From Alphaproteobacteria bacterium (GTDB lineage Bacteria; Pseudomonadota; Alphaproteobacteria; Rhodobacterales; Rhodobacteraceae), in the NCBI GenBank assembly GCA_030429105.1, contig JAUIDE010000015.1, positions 1 to 55,243 of the forward strand: 55,243 bases of DNA, written 5' to 3'. The notes beneath the pieces are model-generated. The model made no database searches. It was not told where the DNA came from and saw only the letters and a program-made list of their open reading frames with translations. Each line of letters starts with the position of its first letter. The first letter of the stretch is position 1. This document shows, piece after piece, positions 43,197 to 51,119 of this stretch. A program made the position numbers and the translations under genes.

Positions 43197-44351
43197 ATGT
43201 CCACGGCGCCGGTCTTCGAGATCGACCACGCCCGCTTCGCGGCGGACCCGTATCCCGACCTCAAGGCCATGCAGGAGCGGGCGCCCGTCGCCTTCGTGCC
43301 GCAGCTGAACGCCACGCTCTTCACGAGGCGGGACCATATCTTCGAATACGAGAAGCGGATCGACCTCTTCTCCTCCACCCAGCCCGGCGGATTGATGACG
43401 GTGCTGATGGGGGAGAACATGATGCGGCGGGACGGGGAGCCGCACCTTTCGGAGCGGCGGCAGATCTTCCCCGCCCTCTCGCCCCGCACGGTGCGGGATG
43501 TCTGGACGGCGGCGTTCGAGGCGGATGCGGCGCGCATCCTCTCCGCCCTCGCGCCGCGGGGCCGGGCGGAGCTGTGCCGGGATTATGCGATGCCGCTCTC
43601 GGGCGACGCGCTGCGGGCGATCACCGGGCTTCTCTCCATGACGGCGGAGCAGCTGGACTTCTCCAGCCAGGCGATGATCGACGGCTGCGCCAATTATGTC
43701 GGCGACCCGGCGGTGGAGGCGCGCTGCCATGAGGGGACGGCGCTCATCGACGCGCATATCGACCGGATGGCGGGGGCGGCGCCGTCGCATTCGATCCTCG
43801 CCGTGCTGCAGGAGGCCGGTGCGGCGACGGAGCGGATCCGGGCCAACATCAAGCTGACGATCTCCGGCGGCCAGAACGAGCCGCGGGACGCGATCGCCGG
43901 GGCGGCCTGGGCGCTGCTGACGCATCCGGACCAGCTCGCGAAGGTCATGGGCGGCGAAATCGGCTGGGACCAGGTCTTCGCCGAATATGTCCGCTGGATG
44001 TCCCCCATCGGGATGAGCCCGCGGCGGGTGGCGGAGCCCTGCGTGGTGGAGGGGGTGCGGTTCGAGCCGGGCGAGCGCGTCTTCTTCATGTTCGGCGCCG
44101 CGAACCGGGACCCGGCGCATTTCGAGGAGCCCGAGAGGTTCGACCTCACGCGGGACGCCTCGGCCCATATCGCCTTCGGCGCGGGGCCGCATTTCTGCGC
44201 CGGGGCCTGGGCCTCCAAGGCGCTCGTCGCCGGGGTCGCGCTGCCGCGGCTCTTCGCGGCGTTGCCGGGGCTGAGGCTGGCGGGGGAGACGCGATTCCAT
44301 GGCTGGGCCTTCCGCGGCCCGCTCTCGCTCCCCGTCGCGTGGGAGGCCTGA
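43197..44351 (+). CDS. Cytochrome P450
   Basis: 384 residues. The heme loop is FGAGPHFCAGAW with Cys334 as the iron ligand; the K-helix ExxR is EYVRW; the PERF-like segment is EEPERFDLTRD. The I-helix has SGGQNEPRDAIAGAAWAL in place of the usual AGxDTT, so proton delivery may differ. It is soluble, without a membrane anchor, so needs a ferredoxin partner not seen here. It begins 1 base after the M81 gene and should be cotranscribed with it. Substrate unknown. Confidence 0.92.
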   Translation: MSTAPVFEIDHARFAADPYPDLKAMQERAPVAFVPQLNATLFTRRDHIFEYEKRIDLFSSTQPGGLMTVLMGENMMRRDGEPHLSERRQIFPALSPRTVRDVWTAAFEADAARILSALAPRGRAELCRDYAMPLSGDALRAITGLLSMTAEQLDFSSQAMIDGCANYVGDPAVEARCHEGTALIDAHIDRMAGAAPSHSILAVLQEAGAATERIRANIKLTISGGQNEPRDAIAGAAWALLTHPDQLAKVMGGEIGWDQVFAEYVRWMSPIGMSPRRVAEPCVVEGVRFEPGERVFFMFGAANRDPAHFEEPERFDLTRDASAHIAFGAGPHFCAGAWASKALVAGVALPRLFAALPGLRLAGETRFHGWAFRGPLSLPVAWEA

Positions 44352-44379
44352 GGAGGGCGGGGAGACGCCTTTCGGGGGC

Positions 44380-44393
44380 ATAACCATGGTTAT
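44380..44393. promoter_or_regulatory. Perfect 14-bp palindrome ATAACCATGGTTAT
   Basis: The palindrome lies in an AT-richer patch about 115 bp upstream of the M48 protease gene and 29 bp after the P450 stop. A perfect AT-rich 14-mer is unusual in this GC-rich DNA and may be an operator for the downstream gene. Confidence 0.4.
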
Positions 44394-44509
44394 CGGCATC
44401 GGGGCTTTGGAATCGTTCATTATTTTCCGTGATCGATTGTTTCAGGGGCGGCCGCCGCGCTTTCGCCGGCGGGCGTGACAAAGGCGCCCCGCCGCCCCAT
44501 ATTCCGCGC

Positions 44510-45226
44510 ATGGCGAAACTCCTCCTCCCCGTTCTGCTCGCGGCCCTCTGGGGCTGGGTCATGTGGCGCTTCGCCATGAGCCGGATGAAGGCCGAGCTCG
44601 ATTCGAAATCCTGCCCGATCGACGACCCGGCGCTGGAAGCGGTGGTGCGCCGGCTCGGCCGGCAGGTCGGCATCGACCATCTGCAGGCGAATCTCTATGC
44701 GATGGAGGCGGTGAACGGGCTCGCGGCGCCGGACGGGCGCATCTTCATCACCTCCGGGCTCTTCGACCGTTACAAGAAGGGGCATTTCACCGCCGCCGAG
44801 ATCGGCTCGGTGATCGCGCACGAGCTCGGCCATGTGGCGCGCGGGCATTCGAAGCGGCGGATGATCGACTGGACGGGGCAGAACGCGGCGAAGATGGCGC
44901 TCGGCATGATCCTGAGCCGGTTCATCCCGGTGGTCGGCTATCACATCGCCAATTTCCTCGCGACCTTGCTGATGACGAGCCTTTCCCGCCGCGACGAGTT
45001 CGAGGCGGACGAATACGCCTCCGCGCTCATGGTGAAGGCCGGGCTCGGCACGGCGCCGCAGATCTCGATGTTCGAGAAACTCTCCCGCCTCACGCCCGGC
45101 GCGGGGGCCGGCGTCGCCTGGCTGCAGAGCCACCCGGCGACGGCGGACCGCATCGCCGCGATCAAGGCCCGCGCCGCGGGCTGGGCCCCGGCGCCCGCGC
45201 CGGACGCGCCCGCCGAAAGGGAGTGA
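44510..45226 (+). CDS. M48 family metalloprotease, membrane-anchored
   Basis: 238 residues from ATG 44510. An N-terminal hydrophobic helix (LLLPVLLAALWGWVMW) anchors it. The zinc motif is HELGH at residues 104-108, with FEADEYAS as the third ligand region. A mid-protein hydrophobic part (MILSRFIPVVGYHIANFLAT) may dip into the membrane. The tail LQSHPATADRIAAIKA is typical of M48. The start frame extends upstream but without signal features. Role probably membrane-protein quality control; unproven. Confidence 0.88.
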   Translation: MAKLLLPVLLAALWGWVMWRFAMSRMKAELDSKSCPIDDPALEAVVRRLGRQVGIDHLQANLYAMEAVNGLAAPDGRIFITSGLFDRYKKGHFTAAEIGSVIAHELGHVARGHSKRRMIDWTGQNAAKMALGMILSRFIPVVGYHIANFLATLLMTSLSRRDEFEADEYASALMVKAGLGTAPQISMFEKLSRLTPGAGAGVAWLQSHPATADRIAAIKARAAGWAPAPAPDAPAERE

Positions 45227-45243
45227 GCGGCGCGACGCCGCGC

Positions 45244-45272
45244 TTGCATTCCCGCGCGCCCGCGGCTATCCC
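45244..45272 (+). promoter_or_regulatory. Probable promoter of tRNA-Thr
   Basis: TTGCAT (45244-45249) and TATCCC (45267-45272) are 17 bases apart, and the tRNA starts 9 bases later. The spacing and position suit a sigma-70 promoter, although the -10 box is a poor match. Confidence 0.4.
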
Positions 45273-45281
45273 CCGCCGCAC

Positions 45282-45357
45282 GCCGCAGTAGCTCAGCTGG
45301 TAGAGCACGTCATTCGTAATGATGGGGTCGGGGGTTCGAGTCCCTTCTGCGGCACCA
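45282..45357 (+). tRNA. tRNA-Thr (anticodon CGT)
   Basis: Acceptor arms GCCGCAG and CTGCGGC pair over 7 bases. The D arm has AGCTCAGCTGGTAGAGCA, the anticodon stem CGTCA/TGATG encloses loop TTCGTAA with anticodon CGT, and the T arm is GGGGG-TTCGAGT-CCCTT with one weak pair. CCA is encoded. It reads ACG codons. 76 bases in total. Confidence 0.95.
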
Positions 45358-45514
45358 CTTCCGTCGCGCGGGCTTCGGAAGGGCTCCTGAAATCCGGAAA
45401 TGACACGAACCGTTTCGCGCGCCGACGGCGGCGATGCGGCCGTGAGCGAGCCTCGCGGCGCGTGCTTCTGTTCCGAGCCGCCCCGGGTGCGGCGGCGCGC
45501 TCCGGCAGAACCCT

Positions 45515-47722
45515 TCAGGCGACCTTGCTGACCGCTTCCTCGCGGTCGATCAGGGACAGCAGTTCCGCCTCGATCCGGTTCAGGGTCGACGTGACCTTGC
45601 CGACCGCGGCGGAGGCCAGGGCGGCCTGCGAGGCGTTCGCGTCCATGGCGACGCCGACCTGATCGGTGGCCTCGCGCACCCGGGTCGCCAGCAGGCGCAC
45701 TTCCTTCGCGACCACCCCGAAGGCGGCGCCGTGCCCGCCCGCCCGCGCCGCCTCGATGGAGGCGTTGAAGGCGAGGAGCGTCGTCTTCCGCGCGATCTCG
45801 TCGATGACCGAAACGATGGAGACGGCCTCGCGGGACGCGCGCTCGATCGCCTCGATGGCGGAGGACGCATCCCCGGTGACGGAGCGGGCCTCGCTCGACA
45901 TGGCGCCGAGCACGGCGCCGGATTCCTCCTCCTTCGCGCGGAGCCGGCGGATCGACCCGTTGTAGTTCTCGGAAATCGCCGCGAAGGCGCCTGCGCCCCG
46001 GTTCGGCATCTCCGTCTTCAGGTCGCCGTTCGCCAGACGCTCCATCGCGCTGGCGAGATCCACGGTCACGCCGTCCATCACGTCCAGAAGCTGGTTGAAG
46101 CCGGCGCAGACCGTGGCGAGCACGCCGGTCGCCCGCCCGAGATCGACGCGGCCGTGGAACGCCCCTTCCGTGGCCTGGGCGATGATCTGGTTGATTTCGG
46201 CGACGACCTCGTCATCCGTCTGCTTGCGCGCGCGGAGCCGTTCGTGACGGAGGCGCGCCTCCATCGCCGTTCTGGCGTTGCGGGCCCGCATCCTGAGAAG
46301 GAGACGGTTGAAGAGCTCCGCCAGTTCGCCGGCCTCGTCTCCGGGCTCGACGGCGACGAGTTCAGGCTCGAGCCCTTCGTTCGCGAGCATCGTGGACAGC
46401 ATCTGCTGCACATGCCCGGTGCCGAGCGTGACGCCGTGCTCCGCCGTGTTCAGCCCGACATCCTCCTCATCGGCGGAGACGCGGAGCGGGATGAAGAGGC
46501 CGATGACCTTGAGCGCCGCATAGACGGTCCCGAACGCCCAGACGGCGCAAAGGGCGACGCCGGCGGCCTGGGCGCCAAGCTGCGCGAGGCGCCCCCCCGC
46601 CGCGAGGCTTTCCACGGGCGCGAAGACCGCGACGAGCAATGTCCCGGTCACGCCCGCGGCGCCGTGGACGCCGATGGCGCCGACCACATCATCGATCCGC
46701 GCGCGATAGAGAAGCCAGTCATTCGCGACCTGCGCGACGAGCCCGCCAAGGGCGCCGATCGCGACTGCGCCCTGGAGGCCGACCACGTCGCACCCGGCCG
46801 TGATGGCGACGAGGCCGCCAAGAAGGCCGTTGACGATGCGGTCGAACTTCATCACCCGCCCGTCCCGATACCGCCCGAAGGCCATCCCCGCGATTCCGCC
46901 CGCGGCCCCGGCGAGCAGCGTGTTGGCGACGATCCGCGGCACCGCGTCGCTGAAGGCGAGCGCCGAGCCGCCGTTGAAGCCGATCCAGCCGACCATGATG
47001 ATGAGCGCGCCGCAGCCGCTGAGCACCGGATTGTGGCCGGGCATCTCCTGCACCTCGCCCGAGGGCTTGAACCGCCCGATACGAGGCCCGAGCACGAGGA
47101 GCGCGGCGAGCGCGGCCCACGCGCCGACGGAATGGACGACGGTCGAGCCCGCGAAATCCATGAAGCCGATCGATGCGAGCAGCGTCGGCTCGCCGCCGAC
47201 GAGCGCCGAGCCCCAGGCCCAGTGGCCGAAAACCGGGTAGATCACGGCGCTCAGCGCGACGACCATCAGCGCGTAGCCGGCGAACGTCATGCGCTCGGAC
47301 ACGGCGCCCGAGACGATGGTCGCCGCCGTGCCGACGAAGGTGATCTGGAAGCAGAGGAAGAGCAGGTCCCAGGTCGAAGGCCGGTCCGCGGCCGCCATGC
47401 CGCCGCCGAAGCCGAAGAGGCCGCCGATCGTCGGGCCGAACATCAGCATGAAGCCGATGAGCCAGAACATCATCGCGGCGAGAAGGAAATCCAGCACGTT
47501 CTTCATGGCGACGTTGATCGTCGTCTTCGAGCGAACCATGCCGCATTCGAGCAGCATGAACCCCGCCTGCATGAAGAGAACCAGCGCGGTCGCCGTCAGC
47601 ACCCAGACATGATCGCCCTGCGAGGCCGCCGGCTCCGCCGCGTCCGCGCTTGCGTTCAGGCCGCTCGATGCAAAGAGCACGAGGGCAAAGACATGCGACA
47701 CCAGCTTCGCCAGTTTCTTCAT
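45515..47722 (-). CDS. Ammonium transporter fused to a methyl-accepting chemotaxis signalling domain
   Basis: 735 residues from ATG 47722, preceded by CCGGAGG at ideal spacing. After a signal peptide, about residues 30-430 form an Amt channel with the twin pore histidines His197 (STVVHSVGAW) and His353 (GAIGVHGAAG) and the typical end GLNTAEHG. Then follow HAMP-like helices (about 450-600) and an MCP domain whose hairpin tip is LLAFNASIEAARAGGHGAAFG. The MCP part is short and ends soon after. It probably senses ammonium through the channel and signals to CheA/CheW or a similar partner (inference). No glnB or che gene is nearby. Confidence 0.9.
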   Translation of the reverse strand: MKKLAKLVSHVFALVLFASSGLNASADAAEPAASQGDHVWVLTATALVLFMQAGFMLLECGMVRSKTTINVAMKNVLDFLLAAMMFWLIGFMLMFGPTIGGLFGFGGGMAAADRPSTWDLLFLCFQITFVGTAATIVSGAVSERMTFAGYALMVVALSAVIYPVFGHWAWGSALVGGEPTLLASIGFMDFAGSTVVHSVGAWAALAALLVLGPRIGRFKPSGEVQEMPGHNPVLSGCGALIIMVGWIGFNGGSALAFSDAVPRIVANTLLAGAAGGIAGMAFGRYRDGRVMKFDRIVNGLLGGLVAITAGCDVVGLQGAVAIGALGGLVAQVANDWLLYRARIDDVVGAIGVHGAAGVTGTLLVAVFAPVESLAAGGRLAQLGAQAAGVALCAVWAFGTVYAALKVIGLFIPLRVSADEEDVGLNTAEHGVTLGTGHVQQMLSTMLANEGLEPELVAVEPGDEAGELAELFNRLLLRMRARNARTAMEARLRHERLRARKQTDDEVVAEINQIIAQATEGAFHGRVDLGRATGVLATVCAGFNQLLDVMDGVTVDLASAMERLANGDLKTEMPNRGAGAFAAISENYNGSIRRLRAKEEESGAVLGAMSSEARSVTGDASSAIEAIERASREAVSIVSVIDEIARKTTLLAFNASIEAARAGGHGAAFGVVAKEVRLLATRVREATDQVGVAMDANASQAALASAAVGKVTSTLNRIEAELLSLIDREEAVSKVA

Positions 47723-47974
47723 GGAAAACCTCCGGAGTTTGGGGCCTGTCTCACGAAGGCGGTTCATTTCGACATAACGAGACTTGTAAATATTTATTCA
47801 TGGGCCAAAAAATTTCGGATCGGGGCCTCAGGATCACGCCCGCCGCGCACGACGCGAGGGCGAATGCGCCGCGCCGCAAAGACCGGAGACGCGCGCCCGC
47901 TTCCCCGCTATCCCTGTCTCCAGCGGCGCGGGACGACGCCGCGCGAGGAGAGGAGCGCCTGAAGGGTGGATGCG

Positions 47975-48760
47975 ATGGAGGAGGCCGCGCGGCTGGTCCG
48001 GGAGAACTGGACGGCGGGGACGGCGATGGAGGACCTGCCGGCGGCGCTGAAGCCGGCGACGCGGGCGGAGGGCTATGCGGCGCAGGCGGCGCTGGAGCGG
48101 CTTTCGGGCCGGGGCCGCGCGGGATGGAAGATCGCGGCGACGAGCGCGGCGGGGCAGCTTCATATCGGCGTCGACGGGCCGCTCGCGGGGCGCATCCTCG
48201 GCGGGGCGGTTCTGCCGGACGGCGCGACCGTTTCGCTTGCGACGAACCGGATGCGGGTGGCGGAGCCGGAATTCGCCTTCCGCTTCGGCGAGGCCGTCCC
48301 GCCCCGCGCGGAGCCCTGGACTATGGAGGAGGTTCTGGCGCGGGTCGGCTCGCTCCATCTCGCCATCGAGGTTCCGGATTCGCGCTTTCTCGACTTCGCA
48401 CGGGTCGGCGGGCCGACGCTCATCGCGGACGACGCCTGCTCGCGGGAGATCGTGCTCGGGGGCGCCGTCGCCGCCGACTGGCGGGCGCTCGACCTTTCGG
48501 CCCATGCGATGGAGGGAACGGTCGCCGGGCGCTATGCGCGCGAGGGCCTCGGCGCGAACGTGCTGGGGGACCCGCGGATCGCCCTCGCGTGGTGCGCGAA
48601 CGAGCTTTCGGCGCTCGGGATCGGCCTCGCGGCGGGCGAGTTCGTGACGACGGGGACCTGCGCGGTTCCGCTGGAGCTCGAACCGGGGGACCGGGTGCGG
48701 ATGGATTTCGGCGCGCTCGGCGCCGTCTCCCTCGCCGTCGCGCCGGAGGACGGGGCGTGA
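47975..48760 (+). CDS. 2-keto-4-pentenoate hydratase-like (MhpD family) protein
   Basis: 261 residues from ATG 47975, with AAGGG 8-9 bases upstream; GTG 47966 is an alternative. GWKIAATSAAGQLHIGVDGP and EPEFAFRFGEAVPP (metal-binding Glu residues), then HLAIEVPDSRF and the late GEFVTTGTCAVPLELEPGDRV match the hydratase/fumarylacetoacetase-related fold. It would add water to a 2-oxo-4-enoate or decarboxylate an oxo-acid in aromatic-type catabolism. Its stop overlaps the GTG of the hydroxyacid oxidase gene. Confidence 0.87.
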   Translation: MEEAARLVRENWTAGTAMEDLPAALKPATRAEGYAAQAALERLSGRGRAGWKIAATSAAGQLHIGVDGPLAGRILGGAVLPDGATVSLATNRMRVAEPEFAFRFGEAVPPRAEPWTMEEVLARVGSLHLAIEVPDSRFLDFARVGGPTLIADDACSREIVLGGAVAADWRALDLSAHAMEGTVAGRYAREGLGANVLGDPRIALAWCANELSALGIGLAAGEFVTTGTCAVPLELEPGDRVRMDFGALGAVSLAVAPEDGA

Positions 48761-49908
48761 GCGGCGGGCTGGAGCGGGCGGCTTCGATCGACGATCTGCG
48801 CCTCCGCGCGCGGCGGCGGCTGCCGCGCTTCGCCTTCGACTTCGTCGACGGCGGCGCGGAATCGGAGACGGGGCTCGCCCGCAACCGCAGCGCGCTCGAC
48901 GCGGTGACGCTGGCGCCGCGCTATCTCGTCGATCTCTCCGCCTATGATACGGAGACGACGCTCTTCGGCAAGGCCTACGCCGCGCCCTTCGGGATCGCGC
49001 CGATGGGGTTCATCAACATGGCCTGGCCGGGGGCGGACCTCGCCTTCGCCCGGCTCGCGGCGCGGGAGCGCATTCCGCACGCGATCAGCACCGCCGCCTC
49101 GACCCCGCTGGAGGTTCTGGCGGAGGCGGCGGAGGGCTTCGCCTGGTTCCAGATCTATGTCTCCAACGACCGGGAGATGACGGCGCATTTCCTCGACCGG
49201 GCGGAGGCGGCGGGCTGCGAGGTTCTGCTCGTCACCGTGGACGTGCCGACGACGGGGAAGCGGGACCGGGACATCAGGAACGGGCTCCGCATCCCCTTCC
49301 GCCCGACGCCCTCGATCCTCGCCGACCTTGCGCTTCATCCGCGCTGGTCGCTCGGGACGCTGCGGGCGGGGGCGCCGCATTTCGCGAATCTCTCGGGGGC
49401 GCGGGCGGGCGCCTACGCCTCGATGACGCTGGCGGAGGTGCAGAAGCGGCTGCTCATCGCGGACCGGTTCGACTGGGACGGGCTGAAGCGGCTCCGCGAC
49501 CGGTGGAAGGGCCCGCTCCTCCTCAAGGGCGTGATGCGGGCGGACGATGCGGAGAAGGCGGCGGCGGCGGGGTGCGACGGGCTCGTCGTCTCCAACCATG
49601 GCGGGCGGCAGGCGGATTACGCGCCGGCCTCCGCCGAGGTTCTGCCCGAGATCGCCGCCGCGGCGGCGGGGCGGATGACGCTGATCCTCGACAGCGGGGT
49701 GCGGCGGGGGGCGGACATCGCGCGGGCGAAGGCGCTCGGCGCGGAGTTCGCGCTGGCGGGCCGGGCCTTCGCCTATGGCGCCGGAGCGGGCGGGGAGGCG
49801 GGGGCGGCGCGGGCCTTCGATATCCTGAAGACGGAACTTCTGCGGACGATGGGGCAGATCGGCCAACCGGTTTTCCGCAAGATCGGGCCGGAGGCGCTGG
49901 GGCCCTGA
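48757..49908 (+). CDS. FMN-dependent alpha-hydroxy-acid oxidase/dehydrogenase (LldD/GOX family)
   Basis: 383 residues from GTG 48757, overlapping the upstream stop. RRLPRFAFDFVDGGAESETGL and APMGFINMAWPGAD are the start of the FMN barrel; VTVDVPTTGKRDRDIRNG, LLKGVMRADDAEKAAAAG and VSNHGGRQADY carry the FMN contacts and the catalytic His. It oxidises L-2-hydroxy acids such as L-lactate, glycolate or mandelate to 2-oxo acids. Coupling to the hydratase suggests a shared catabolic route for a hydroxy/oxo acid. Confidence 0.92.
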   Translation: MSGGLERAASIDDLRLRARRRLPRFAFDFVDGGAESETGLARNRSALDAVTLAPRYLVDLSAYDTETTLFGKAYAAPFGIAPMGFINMAWPGADLAFARLAARERIPHAISTAASTPLEVLAEAAEGFAWFQIYVSNDREMTAHFLDRAEAAGCEVLLVTVDVPTTGKRDRDIRNGLRIPFRPTPSILADLALHPRWSLGTLRAGAPHFANLSGARAGAYASMTLAEVQKRLLIADRFDWDGLKRLRDRWKGPLLLKGVMRADDAEKAAAAGCDGLVVSNHGGRQADYAPASAEVLPEIAAAAAGRMTLILDSGVRRGADIARAKALGAEFALAGRAFAYGAGAGGEAGAARAFDILKTELLRTMGQIGQPVFRKIGPEALGP

Positions 49909-49915
49909 GGGCGGG

Positions 49916-50222
49916 TGGTGCGGACGGCGGGGCTCGAACCCGCACTCCCGGAGGGAAGCAGATTTTCGTACCACTTCGGCTTTCGCCGCCGCCGGGGCGC
50001 CCCGGCGTTCGTGGTCTGGACTATCCCTTCGCCCTGGCCCTGAGGCTGTAGGCGCCGCCCGTCTAGTCTCTACACCTTCCCGGGCGAGCCGGGCTTGGCT
50101 CGGGATCGGCACGGGCCGCGGCCCAGAGCTTTCCCCGAATTTGAGCGGTTCCGCACCGGGCGTTTCCCCCCGGGCGCTCCAAAGTCAAAGTCTGCTGCGT
50201 CTACCTGTTTCGCCACGTCCGC
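49916..50222 (-). tRNA. tRNA-Leu (anticodon TAA), interrupted by an intron
   Basis: 5' exon 50188-50222 and 3' exon 49916-49966 give an 86-base tRNA with encoded CCA. Acceptor arms GCGGACG and CGTCCGC pair. The D arm contains AGGTAGACGC, as in bacterial leucine tRNAs. After splicing the anticodon stem is GCAGA/TCTGC with loop CTTAAAA, anticodon TAA. A long variable arm (TTCCCTCCGGGAGT) and T arm GCGGG-TTCGAGC-CCCGC follow. Without splicing no intact anticodon loop forms. It is convergent with the hydroxyacid oxidase gene. Confidence 0.93.
49967..50187 (-). ncRNA. Group I intron (tRNA-Leu(UAA) type) inside the anticodon
   Basis: 221 bases inserted between anticodon bases 34 (U) and 35 (A), the same point as the cyanobacterial/plastid tRNA-Leu intron. 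The 5' exon ends in U and the intron ends in G, as group I splicing needs. Motifs in order on the minus strand: TTCGGGGAAAGC (P3/P4), GATCCCGAGCCAAGCC (P5-P4 side), GGAAGGTGTAGAGACTAGAC (P6/P7, 50061-50080), GATAGTCCAGACC (P7/P3, about 50013-50025), then a P9 stem with GCGAAAGC loop. An internal guide GGAG pairs with the 5' exon CUU by a U-G. No homing endonuclease frame. Confidence 0.92.
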
Positions 50223-50305
50223 GACGGGGCCTGAATGCCACAGGTTCCGGCGCGGCGCGAGGGCCGCCGCGCCCGGGAAATGGGTCAGCCTGCATGACGG
50301 AATTG

Positions 50306-50311
50306 CGTCAA
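50306..50311 (-). promoter_or_regulatory. Possible -35 box of the tRNA-Leu promoter
   Basis: TTGACG on the minus strand lies 84 bases upstream of the tRNA start. The matching -10 box is weak (around 50283-50290), so the promoter is tentative. Confidence 0.25.
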
Positions 50312-50356
50312 CGGCCGCTTTCGTGCATTTTCGGGCGTCCTCAGGGGAGTCAGAGC

Positions 50357-51118
50357 ATGACGAGACCGGTGATCGGCGTGTCGGGCGGAATGCAGCTCAT
50401 CAACGACGCCTATCGCGTGCAGGCTTCGGGCGAGCGCAACATCTCAGCCGTGGCGAAGGCCGCGGGCGGGTTGCCGCTGATCATTCCGGGGATGCCCTGC
50501 TCGGTGACGGTGCAGGAGGTGCTCTCGGCCATCGACGGGCTGTTTCTGACGGGCGGGCGGCCGAACGTGCATCCGACGCGCTATGGCCACGAACCCTCCC
50601 CCGCGCATGAGCCCTATGACGAGGGGCGGGACGACATCACGCTGCCGCTGATCCGCGCGGCGATCGAGATCGGGATGCCGGTCTTCGGCGTCTGCCGGGG
50701 TATCCAGGAGATCAACGTCGCGCTCGGCGGCACGCTGCACCCGGAAATCCGGGACCTGCCGGGCAAGATGAACCACCGGATGCCGCCGGGGGAGACCAAC
50801 CACGAGATCATCTTCCGGAAGCGCCACAAGGTGACGCTGACGCCCGGCGGCTGGTTCGCCCGCACGCTCGGGACGGAGGAGATCGTCACCAACTCGCTGC
50901 ACGGGCAGGCCTGCGTCGATGCGGGGCGCGGCGTGCTGATCGAGGGCGTCGCGGAGGACGGGGTTATCGAGGCGATCAGCGTGCCGGAGGCGCGCGGGCT
51001 CGTCATCGGCGTCCAGTGGCATGCGGAATACGAGGCGGAGTCGGACCCCGTCTCCGCCCGGCTCTTCGCCGCCTTCGGCGAGGCGGCGCGGACCTGGCGG
51101 CGGGCGCGGGCGGCCTGA
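50357..51118 (+). CDS. Gamma-glutamyl-gamma-aminobutyrate hydrolase-like class I glutamine amidotransferase (PuuD-like, peptidase C26)
   Basis: 253 residues from ATG 50357. The nucleophile is Cys113 in FGVCRGIQEINVALGG; the His/Glu partners are in VIGVQWHAEYEAES. TGGRPNVHPTRYGHEP and NSLHGQACVDAG are the other conserved blocks of the PuuD group. It splits gamma-glutamyl amides, classically gamma-glutamyl-GABA in putrescine breakdown. No other puu gene is near, so the true substrate is open. The convergent ATP12 gene ends 1 bp away. Confidence 0.9.
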   Translation: MTRPVIGVSGGMQLINDAYRVQASGERNISAVAKAAGGLPLIIPGMPCSVTVQEVLSAIDGLFLTGGRPNVHPTRYGHEPSPAHEPYDEGRDDITLPLIRAAIEIGMPVFGVCRGIQEINVALGGTLHPEIRDLPGKMNHRMPPGETNHEIIFRKRHKVTLTPGGWFARTLGTEEIVTNSLHGQACVDAGRGVLIEGVAEDGVIEAISVPEARGLVIGVQWHAEYEAESDPVSARLFAAFGEAARTWRRARAA

Positions 51119-51119
51119 C

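Noticed and set aside
45282-45357. tRNA-Thr as an integration site of a mobile element
   Set aside because: No integrase, no repeated 3' tRNA end and no change in gene character next to it.
49967-50187. Homing endonuclease gene within the tRNA-Leu intron
   Set aside because: The intron is only 221 bases and has no open frame with endonuclease motifs.
50141-50356. N-terminal extension of the PuuD-like gene through the tRNA-Leu region
   Set aside because: It would read antisense through the tRNA intron and exon; ATG 50357 begins a normal-length family member.
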